Part shown: one piece after another, positions 9,674-17,726 of the stretch
Layout: each line of letters starts with the position of its first letter
Position numbering within the stretch: position 1 is the stretch's first letter
Source: Phallusia fumigata
Taxonomy: Eukaryota; Chordata; Ascidiacea; Phlebobranchia; Ascidiidae
Length of the DNA: 24,798 nucleotides
Reading direction: 5' to 3'
Assembly (NCBI GenBank): GCA_008931825.1
Contig: QXVZ01000750.1
Span: 1-24,798 of the forward strand
Program-made: the position numbers and the translations under genes
The notes under the pieces: model-generated
Told to the model about the DNA's origin: nothing
Database searches by the model: none
Seen by the model: the letters and a program-made list of their open reading frames with translations, nothing else

Positions 9674-10560
9674 ATGGTGAGTGGGTTATTGTGGTATATT
9701 ATGCGAACAAAAGTAGCAAAAAAAACTCGTCACAAATTTTACTCTCCTAGAATAATAGGTAAATGTCTCTAAAATCATTAGAATGTTTTTTTGAAAACGG
9801 ATTTTTTATACCTTGACAGAAAAATTTTGTAGCAGCTTTGTTACCGACTGTGCGACCCGATCTTGGCAGGCTGAGTGTTATGGTTTGCCGAAAAACGTTT
9901 ACCAACCACAATTGCCTACTGAATCTGTTTGTAAGGGTTGGCGTAGTGTGTGGAAGATGACATGGGCGTCGAAGCTAACGCTGTAACTGCCAGAGGAGCA
10001 CAACTTTGCGTTATAATTACCTGTTGCTTACTTGCATGCATCACACAATTACGTAGAGAAACACCCACTAGATTCCTATTTCGGAAAACAGAACGTAAAA
10101 CCAAGTTTTGCTTTATAGAACTTTGGTAATTCCAACGGACATCGTTTCTACGACGTACAATACAAAAGGGGAAAGTGTTATGGCGGCGGAATTTGCGTGT
10201 CTTTCTTAGAAATTGTATTCTGTGCAACTGTGTTAATTGCTGTTGGCAAATCTGCATGTGTCGTCTTTGTGAAATATTTTGTTTGTATTTGGACCTTGAC
10301 TCTCGTTGTAAATATCTTAGACAAAGTCTTTGCATGTTGTGGGTGTTGCTTACGTGTACCGGAGGTTGTGTTGCAAATTTTTCACACTTATTGGCGGTGC
10401 TCCGGCAACAGCTTTTGCTATGAATCCTTGCATCAGACACAAACGCAGCAAAGTGCCATATCTAGAAGTGTTTGTGGATTGTGCATGTGGATGTGTTTGT
10501 CTGCTGTTCATTAGCGGATTTCTCATATTGCTTTTCTCAAAACAACTTCAAAAGATCTGA
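9674..10560 (+). pseudogene. DUF1294-like membrane protein, copy 3 (exons 9674-9676 and 10119-10560; one-base frameshift)
   Basis: The main exon starts after the acceptor ttttgctttatag in phase 0. It runs through LEIVFCATVLIAVGKSAC, the DK motif, ACCGCCLRVPEVVLQ, and then shifts frame. Compared with copy 1 there is one extra T in the run at about 10377-10382 (caaatttttcac). The following frame continues intact with TLIGGAPATAF, CIRHKRSK and a C-terminal membrane segment to TGA at 10558-10560. A separate in-frame 3-base deletion lies before CIRHKR. Similarity to copy 1 is very high, so this is a recent duplicate. Everything apart from the extra T reads as intact, so a sequencing or assembly error is a real alternative to a true pseudogene. 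The proposed exon 1 is ATG at 9674 followed by the consensus donor GTGAGT, giving a 442-bp intron. Confidence 0.65.
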
Positions 10561-10951
10561 TTTTTGTCGTATACGATTTACTATTTACTTTAGTAAATGC
10601 GTACCTACAACTTTTACGCTACTTTGTGGCTATAATGGGTTTTGTATAAATATGTAGCTATTTACGACGTACACATTATGAGCATTTTTACGAAATAACC
10701 AGCCACCACTTTTAAAGTTTGTACCTAATCCTTTTTGTTAATGTTGTTGAACCATTTGAAACAAAATTCAAATTACAACGTATCTACATTTGTGTCTTGA
10801 CAATTACTTGAAAGTTATTTAAATTCACAAAGAAAAGATCAAAGTAATTTCGAATACAATCATGTGAAAAATCATTCTACCCGAAAATATATGATACGCA
10901 ATCAGGGTTCGATACAGGGAATGTTCCTGCTGTCTCAGTAAGCAAAACACC
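10561..10951. other. Intergenic, no recognised feature
   Basis: AT-rich DNA between DUF1294 copy 3 and the MITE. No AATAAA was found close behind copy 3. Confidence 0.35.
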
Positions 10952-10959
10952 GCGGCAAC

Positions 10960-11434
10960 CAGGGTTGCCAGGTGGCCTAAAAATCGGACAAATAACAATA
11001 AATTTTCCGAATTTTTCACTTGCTGTCCCCAGCGCCTGGTTGAATTAATCTTTTTTGCTGCTTTTATGAAGGCTGCAGCTTTTCTTTGCAATTTTCGCAT
11101 GCTGTTCGCTAAAAGATGTTCGCGGTTGCCAAGTATTGTCGATAATTTGTTGGATTTTCTATGAATAATGAATATTGCTTTTATATTCAGTTGCAATCCA
11201 AAACAATGCATATGTTCCGAACAGTGAGACATGCTCTTGGACTAGTGTTGTGTTTTCAACGTGTGCACCCAACCGTGACCCGTCACCGACTTTTTTAAAG
11301 ATAATGGGTGAATAAACAAGTTGGTAAACTGACTGCTATTAACCAGTTTCGTTTCATATTTTTACTTTGTCCCAAAATGTTCGATTTTCGGATAAATACT
11401 GTCCGATTTTTGTTCAGATTACCTGGCGACCCTG
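10960..11434. mobile_element. hAT-like MITE, 475 bp, with TIRs and 8-bp target duplication
   Basis: The left end reads CAGGGTTGCCAGGT and the right end, reverse complemented, reads CAGGGTCGCCAGGT. Both arms continue into AAAATCGGACA and a TCCGAA-type motif, giving long imperfect terminal inverted repeats. The flanks are GCGGCAAC (10952-10959) and GCGGCAAT (11435-11442), an 8-bp direct repeat with one mismatch. CAGGG termini and an 8-bp duplication are the hallmarks of hAT superfamily elements. No transposase is encoded, so this is non-autonomous. The open frames at 10825-11232 and 11308-11490 overlap it and are not genes. Confidence 0.8.
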
Positions 11435-11528
11435 GCGGCAATATTGCCTTTAAATGCTTCTACAGTTTGTCCTGTACGACGTGCGCTTAGTGCCAGTAGT
11501 TGCTTTTTAGTTCGTTGCGTTTTTAGGA

Positions 11529-11740
11529 GATATTACTGCTTTCTGTAAGGTAAAATTCGAAACGGTAATTTTTGACGTTCGTCAGTTCAAAGTGAATTGC
11601 TGGCCTGTGTACCTAATGAGAAACAGTTAATTTGAAATCGATAACAAACAACCTTAGTCAATGCAAGTAAAGATTGTAATTTTTAACCCATCACAATTAA
11701 TCTTTTAGCTACCGAAGGTTTGGGATTACGTTCTTTGAAG
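11529..11740 (+). repeat. Duplicated splice-flanked segment, upstream copy
   Basis: About 210 bp aligns with 12316-12522 at roughly 80% identity by eye. Both copies begin with a donor-like site (AAG/GTAAAA here) and end with an acceptor-like site (atcttttag) followed by a ggtttgggattacgttct exon-like stretch. Shared landmarks are acgttc.tcagttcaaagt and gtcaatgcaagtaaagat. It looks like a duplicate of the 5' end of the gene downstream (copy 4). It may be a remnant of another family member's 5' exon. Confidence 0.55.
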
Positions 11741-12315
11741 TCACTCTTGATTTTCCGTCGCATTGCCGCAAACGCACTACTGGTGTGAAGTCCCTGCCGC
11801 TTCAGGCGTCGCACGCATAACCGCAGCTTCTACGCATCGCCAGGAACAATTGTGAACCGCACTTGGCGGGCAGATCCCTTAACTGCAAGACACGAAATTT
11901 AACTAAATTTGCACGACTATACACATTTGTTAGATTTAATAGTTTAATATTGCTTCTCAATAGCACCAAAAAATGGCCCTAGTTACCTGTAACACTTGTT
12001 CCTACTTGCTATTGTTTCCTAATTATTTTCTGACAATAAAAGACAATTTCCAGTATGTAACAATAATGAGGCTAAACTGTATTTTAGGTTGTGTCGTGAA
12101 GTAAAGCACACTGCAATGTAAGGTAAGAGATAATTAAATAAAAAATGTTGTCGTATCTTTACAGTCGAATTTTGTTGAGGAAACATGAAACAGGCAAGAA
12201 CCAAAATGTAGTGTAGTGTTGTTAGCAAAAACAGTTTTTCAGATAAATGTTGGATTATCTAAATCGATGCGCTTTAGCTCAGTTTTGCTGCTAAACTGAA
12301 AATTACTAAATAGTA
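11741..12315. other. Intergenic, no recognised feature
   Basis: No gene recognised. The open frame 12019-12228 on the - strand is short and featureless. The region would contain the promoter of DUF1294 copy 4, but I could not define one. Confidence 0.35.
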
Positions 12316-12522
12316 AGATTACTTTCTTTGAGGTAAAATGTGAAAGTGCAAAATTTCGACGTTCATCAGTTCAAAGTAAATTGCTTGGCGGTAAAACTAA
12401 TAAGAAAAGTTATTTTGAAATCACTGACAAACAACCTAAGTCAATGCAAGTAAAGATTTTAAATTTTTACCATCACAACTCATCTTTTAGGTGCTGAAAG
12501 GTTTGGGATTACGTTCTGCAGA
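12316..12522 (+). repeat. Duplicated splice-flanked segment, downstream copy (possible 5' UTR intron of copy 4)
   Basis: This is the partner of 11529-11740. A donor-like GAG/GTAAAA at 12330-12337 and the acceptor catcttttag at 12481-12490 would define a 159-bp intron ahead of the exon that ends in the start codon at 12557-12559. Conservation between the two copies covers the putative intron as well as the exon edges, so it reflects duplication rather than selection on splice sites alone. Confidence 0.45.
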
Positions 12523-12556
12523 AGATATTTTTAATACAGCAACCACCATAGACACG

Positions 12557-13243
12557 ATGGTAATACGATACGAAGTACTTAAGACATATCTCACTAATAT
12601 ATTTTTTTAGCGGTACTAGATTGTTAAACAATGAAACAAAATGCAGTCTAGGAAAAAACAAGCAATGGCTGAATAGTTAAATTGTTGGGTGAAGTAGGGA
12701 TAATAGTCAAAGAGTTTTATTCTGATTTCTTAACAAAAAATTGGATCTTTTAAATTTTTTCTACTTTTGTGCATTTCACTGTTTATTTTTTTTCTTTAGG
12801 ACTGGATAGAAAGCAAAAGACATCCATACTATGATGAAAGTGAAGACCCAAGCTACTTGGATACTTGCTATGCTGTTGGGTTCTTGGCGCTGTTTTTAGA
12901 ACTTGTCATTTCTGTTTTAGCTCATACCTTCGACAAATCAGCTGCCTTTGGTATTTTTATACTTACTATATTGGTGATTACTTTAATTGTAAACATTACA
13001 GACAAATGGTTAGTGCATGAAGGAATGGAGGGGATTCCAGAACATGCACTGCACATACTGACAACAATAGGGGGAGCCCCAGTCACTGCTTTTGCAATGA
13101 ATCATTGGTGCATTGGGCATAAGCGCAGAAAGGCGTGTTATCAAAATGACTACATAACATGTGCATCAATATGTTGTGCTTTGTTAAGTGGCATTCTCTT
13201 TCGACTACTGTGCTCTATGTTCAACAATCAGACAGCAACGTAG
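12557..13243 (+). CDS. DUF1294-like membrane protein, copy 4 (exons 12557-12559 and 12800-13243)
   Basis: The main exon follows the acceptor tttttttctttag and runs 147 codons to TAG at 13241-13243; with Met the product is 148 aa. An acidic, aromatic N-terminus (DWIESKRHPYYDESEDPSY) precedes membrane segments at about 26-44 and 50-68. Then come DK at 69-70, GIPE at 79-82 (Gly in place of the usual Arg), GGAP at 92-95, HKRRK at 108-112 and a last membrane segment at about 120-140. The Cys cluster of copies 1-3 is missing here, and this is the most diverged intact member. The ATG at 12557 is followed by a GTAATA donor, and an in-frame TAG lies at 12488-12490, so it is the first available Met in that frame. 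The 240-bp intron is in phase 0. The next gene, claudin A, is convergent. Confidence 0.75.
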
Positions 13244-13687
13244 CCGATAATGGAGTATTGGTGATTTGTCAACCATGCTGAAAGAAATGTCCCTCTAAGT
13301 AAATAGTTTTGTTTTTCTAAACTTTGCCGGAAAATGTTGTGTTTTTCTTACCAATCTGACCAGATTTCGTGCATGTTTTTGTTACCATTTAATTGTATTA
13401 CAACATTTGAGGATGTATGTTAGAGGTCTTCACAAAACATGTGTTATTTTTTTCATGTGGACACGTACGACAGTATAGACGCTGTACAGAAAGTACATTG
13501 TGAAATTTTTCAATCTTCAAACATCAGTTAATATTAAGTTGAATCGTTAAGCGATGGGTGAAGTGTCGTATGAAGTCATCAATAAAACAACTCATGAGAA
13601 TAAATTGTAATGTTTCATCATAAGACGCTAATGTTGGATAAACGGAAATGCTACTTGTGAGTGTAGAAATTTGTTTTAGTACACGTT
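13244..13687. other. Convergent 3' region of DUF1294 copy 4 and claudin A
   Basis: This 444-bp gap separates two stop codons facing each other. Two AATAAA signals on the + strand (13581-13586 and 13599-13604) could end copy 4, giving a 3' UTR of about 340 bases. I see no AATAAA for the claudin gene on the - strand here, so its transcript may use a variant signal or run antisense into copy 4. Confidence 0.45.
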
Positions 13688-16127
13688 TCAAACGCTAGCT
13701 TCGTTTATTGCTTTGTTCGGTTGCGCACTGTATCGTGGGTTTTCCTGTTCGTTGTCGCAACAAGTTGACACCATCGTCAATCCGCCAAATACAACAGACA
13801 CAGCCCCACTGGCCCAGCCGAAACGTAAACTTTCACCAAATATCCACCTGTAAAATTGGGTAAAAACATAAAACCTTATTAAGCTGACTATTGTAGGAAT
13901 ATGACCGCATTATTTGCTGCAAACACCAATAAAAATTATATCAATGCTAGATTTAAAAATGCACTTGAACAGTACTTAACGTTAGGGTTTTGCAGCGTTT
14001 ACCACATAACCAATTACTCATAGGCGAAAAAGCATTGTGGCTTGGCCACTTGACCCTTTAAGTCAGAGTTTCTCAAACTTTTTTAGCCCAAGGACCACTT
14101 CATCTTCGATTTTTTTCTGAGGACCACCACCCAGAATTCCATTCTAACACGCTCTCAAAACAGGCGATTTTATAAACCCGTGCTCAGTTAAGTCAACTTT
14201 TCGCTGACCACTATGAGGGGATGGACCACACTTCTTGTCGGTAAATAAGGGATTCCGTAGGCTATATTGGCCTTCAAGCAACCTCCATAAGAGCTACTGT
14301 TTTACAAATTTCTGGGTTTTTATTGTAGAAAATATAACAAGAACAAGCAACATGAGTGACCTATCTCAAAAACGGTTTCCAAATTACCTGGTTGTCAGTT
14401 GGAGGAGTGTGGATGCATTGTGATCGGTGGGAAGAACTGCTGCATACCACGAAGCTGCCACCAACATTGCTATTCCAGCTAACACCCCGAATACCCCGGC
14501 TAAACCACGGATAACCTTCTGCGCACAAAAGACCTTTTTATTGAATACATCAGATCGACTGTAAGCAATCTAACTTTTAAATCTGGAATGGTTTAGAACA
14601 AATACAACATTAAATGCTCCTGACCAGATAAGTATAACAAGGTTGTGAGTTTGAACCTTATTAGCGCAGGTTAGATTTCTTAGTTAGATCGAGGAATTTC
14701 CACTTTATAGATAAGTTAAAACAACAAAATAAACTGCACAGTTTTGCTCTATTTCTGCACGTACTTTTTTTGCATTTTATGCAATGTACCATTGTCTACT
14801 GCTGGCGAATGAAAAGGTTTGTGTAACAAAATGATATACCGGCATTTATTTAGGCGATTTGTTCACTGGTGACTGTCCAGGCGATTTGTTCAATGGTGCA
14901 AGTCTATAGCACTCACCTTTATTCTAGATTGCATGCATGGCCAAAAATGCAAACCAAGAGTCAAAGTTACAAGTGCCAAAAGTGAAAGGGCCATCGAAGC
15001 GATGTTGAAACCTCGGGCTGAAAAAAAGGAACTAAAGAAACGATGGAAAATAAAGTGGGTTTAAAGTAAGTAAGTAAGTAAGTTAGTAATAAGTTTTTGC
15101 ATAAATAAATTGTACGCATTATGTGAGCAGACGCCAAACTATCACGACACTCTTTGAATTCCATGACATCAAAATGAGATGACGTCAAAATAAATGTAAT
15201 CATTTTCCGAAGCAATCATCTCGGTTTCTCTAATTTTGTTTTCGTGTTTCACGTTTGTACTTTTACTGATGATGATCGAAATATTTGCTTTCTAAAATGA
15301 TTGCACTGATTTTTATCAAGTTTTTATCATTCTTTGTCATATGATTACAAAATTATTTTTTTCAAGTGAATATTAGCAAATTGACTTGTTTAAAACAATT
15401 CTGGTCGTGTAATTAAAACCTTAACAAGTAGAACCCAAAAACTCTTGCCAACATACAATTTTACCTCCCTTTACTTCTAAAGGAATCTCGTTGAACAAAT
15501 CTTCTACGTATTCATCACATCCTCTGTTTCCCGTCGAAAATACTACACACTTGATCCACAATCCTTTGTACTACAAGAAATTCATTTACACCGGAGTTAA
15601 TTTGATTTAAAGTTTAAACTTCGTGAAAAAAAGTGAAGAATCGTTTAAGTACAATTTGTATGGTAAAATCCTTACGTTTTAAATTTAAGGTACCAATGAA
15701 AATTTATCCTGTGAGCTTCAGACAGTGCACACTGTTTCTTTTTGCTATTATAATTCATCCTTTTTTGTACACTAACTTGTGTTCGTCGGGTCGTTGGTTC
15801 GAACACAAGGCCATTTGAAACTTGGAGTAAGTAATAGAAATATGAAGTCTTTCTCACTACATGAATTTTGGATTTGATTCACTATTAATTTCTATCACAC
15901 CCATACTCATCATGGATGTGACCGAGTCGAGATTAGAACCAACAAACTTCCGATCACCAGAGGAAATACCAAAACCTCACCAAACACACACTTACCCTAG
16001 ATATGCCGTCTAATATTTCGTCCTCGGGATTGCTTCTCGCCCAATACGGAGTAAAGGCGGCTGCACAGGAAAGTGCAAAACCTGCCATCAAACCAACCAA
16101 GGCGACGTACTGGACAATAAACAACAT
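13688..16127 (-). CDS. Claudin family tight-junction protein A (five exons, 209 aa)
   Basis: Exons on the - strand are 16127-15996, 15570-15465, 15017-14917, 14518-14388 and 13847-13688, all with GT-AG borders and phases 0, 1, 0 and 2. The start at 16127 (MLFIVQYVALVG) aligns residue for residue with claudin B; the frame is open upstream to an earlier ATG at 16205, which I reject. The claudin signature is complete: Trp29 in PYW, GLW at 47-49, Cys52, Cys62 and Arg81. Membrane segments lie at about 7-27, 82-104, 118-140 and 167-187. A sequon (NAS) sits in the second extracellular loop at 147-149. The C-terminus, NEASV, resembles a class I PDZ ligand. Claudins form paracellular barriers or pores by pairing across adjacent epithelial membranes. 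Orthology to a numbered vertebrate claudin cannot be assigned. Confidence 0.93.
14064..14240. mobile_element. hAT/MITE-like fragment in claudin A intron 4
   Basis: The sequence cagagtttctcaaacttttt followed by agcccaaggaccac is the style of terminus seen in many non-autonomous hAT elements. I found no matching second end or target duplication, so it is a fragment at most. Confidence 0.35.
14852..14898. repeat. Short tandem duplication, 27-bp period
   Basis: aggcgatttgttcactggtg (14852-14871) recurs as aggcgatttgttcaatggtg (14879-14898), one mismatch apart. It lies in claudin A intron 3, close to the donor of exon 3. Confidence 0.7.
15064..15083. repeat. (AAGT)5 microsatellite
   Basis: Five perfect AAGT units in claudin A intron 2, about 45 bases upstream of exon 3 in transcript order. 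Confidence 0.9.
15780..15945. repeat. Two tRNA-like B-box remnants (SINE-like) in claudin A intron 1
   Basis: TTGGTTCGAAC is at 15794-15804 on the + strand, and the reverse complement of 15928-15945 reads TTGTTGGTTCTAATCTCG. Both match the internal B box (GGTTCRANYCC) of tRNA genes with a shared GTTGGTTC context. No full cloverleaf is visible. Most likely these are pieces of a tRNA-derived SINE. Confidence 0.35.
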
Positions 16128-17430
16128 TTCCACACAAGTATTTAAAGTACACTGGAAATCACAATCTGAATATGGAACAGCAAATCGTAAAAAAACGCAA
16201 TTCAATGAAATAATATTGACAGAAAACTAAAAAGCTTTGAAACGCTTAACACGTTTCTGTACATAACTTAAAATTATGCAGACCCAAATAGTTTTTGAAT
16301 CGACAAGCTTTATTTGTTAAACGTTTCGGCCATAACTCGTGCCATCATTAGTGATACAAGCTTTGAGCATTTTAAACTCCAAGAGCCGCCATGAGGTTCA
16401 ATGATCATTGTGTGAACTATTTAAAAGTCAGAGTCAGACAGAGACGACCTTTATTGTTTACTTATTTTTTGTCTAATACCGTTGGTTTCGAAATTCTGAC
16501 CATCGATAAAATATTTTTCACAACGTCATCTGTTTGTGTGTTTTTTGTCGTGCTACAAACAACTACAACAATTCCGTTTGATCGAGTTTTCCAGCACAAG
16601 TTTTGGCTGCGTATGTGACTCCCTGGGTTACAGGTTCGACATTGCTATACAGGACAACTAACTTAATCTACTCAGGGACTCAGTATTAATAGAAAAACGT
16701 ATTATTGCCCACAAAGTTACATTGTTTTAGCCTTGTTAGGTAGAAATCGAAAGAACGAAAAAAAGACAACAAAAAATTTGCCATTTTTGCGGCCGTAAAA
16801 CAAACTTGCGTTAGTTGATATAGCAGTTCTAATCTCTTCAACCAATATAATTGTTTACCATCATTGCGTTATGTCAAAATTACATTCCAACGAAAAACGT
16901 AAAAAAATGTCTGCTTTATTAGCCTAAGGCTACGAACTGAAGGACATTCATGTAATGCAGCCAGCCTACAAGGCTAATTAACCTTCGAACCTTGGTCAAT
17001 TAAGCTACCTTCAATAAAAATAGTTCTACCATTGTGTTTTGACTACCGTCATTGAATACGAGGTCTAAGACGATTATGTTAACTTTGCACTTTTTTGCAC
17101 ATATTAATGCTTCTAAATACAGTGAAGGCAAAGAAAAAACGCATCTCGATAAAAGCTAATTGACCTATTTTTTGTACCCACTAAAAACTTACACTGTTCC
17201 TAATCCTAGGAATTGCTTCTAAATCTGGCAGGATTGTTTATAAACCTTGGCGTTGCTGATCAGTCGTTAACTCAAAGTGTCTACGCATTCGATTGGCCGC
17301 TACAAGAGTCTCATGCGTGTAAAGAAATCGTGACGAAATGCCCAGACCCGCGGCTAAGATTTAAAACCGCAATATTTCATCGTAAACCCGCCAGTGCATG
17401 TGAAAATGCGCGAACAGGTAAAATGCGCAG

Positions 17431-17436
17431 TTTATT
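17431..17436 (-). promoter_or_regulatory. Candidate polyA signal of claudin B
   Basis: TTTATT on the + strand is AATAAA on the coding strand, about 290 bases past the claudin B stop codon. It is a reasonable 3' UTR length but not proven. Confidence 0.35.
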
Positions 17437-17533
17437 TTAACACCGGGAACATAGGATAGTAAAAGGATCGTTTCATATAAAGCACAACAAGAAATTGGCA
17501 AGTATTCAAACATTCAGCAATTTAAGTGCACTG

Positions 17534-17620
17534 TTACGTCATAGGCCGGATGACGTCATTGACTACAAATTTTTGGAGCGACGTCACATGACGAACAACG
17601 TCATTGTCTAAACAGTTTTG
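17534..17620. promoter_or_regulatory. Cluster of CRE/ATF-like TGACGT sites
   Basis: Within about 85 bases there are TTACGTCA (17534-17541), a perfect palindromic TGACGTCA (17551-17558), gcgacgtcac, catgacga and acgtcattg. This matches the CREB/ATF binding word several times. It lies downstream of the claudin B stop codon and upstream of claudin A. ACGT-rich repeats are common in this window, so it may instead be a transposon remnant. Confidence 0.35.
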
Positions 17621-17726
17621 TGTAGAGACGTCTTATAGAAGTCAAAATTGCTTCATTAGTTTTTAAATGCTGTGCCTCAAATGACGGGCTGTTTAGTGTG
17701 CATGAAAAAAAAATTAAGTGACAGAT

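Larger units (their letters stand above)
16128..17726. other. Spacer between the claudin genes
   Basis: This holds the upstream region of claudin A and the 3' region of claudin B, both on the - strand. I see no gene. Around 16300-16360 the sequence aaacgtttcggccataact..gccatcattagtgat resembles the tail motif found in several invertebrate retroelements, with low confidence. The open frames 16391-16618 and 17213-17440 lack any recognisable content. A TTTATT at 17431-17436 could be the - strand polyA signal of claudin B. Confidence 0.4.

Noticed and set aside
9916..10440. 174-codon - strand open frame, the longest in the window
   Set aside because: It is antisense to DUF1294 copy 3, whose + strand protein has clear family motifs. 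The - strand translation has no domain.
10825..11232. 135-codon - strand open frame
   Set aside because: It overlaps the left half of the hAT-like MITE and has no transposase motif.
15780..15820. Possible tRNA gene
   Set aside because: Only a B-box-like T arm is present; I could not form an acceptor stem, D arm or anticodon arm around it.
16128..16205. Upstream in-frame Met extension of claudin A
   Set aside because: The extra 26 residues have no counterpart in claudin B, whose start aligns exactly with the Met at 16127; claudins have only a few residues before the first membrane segment.
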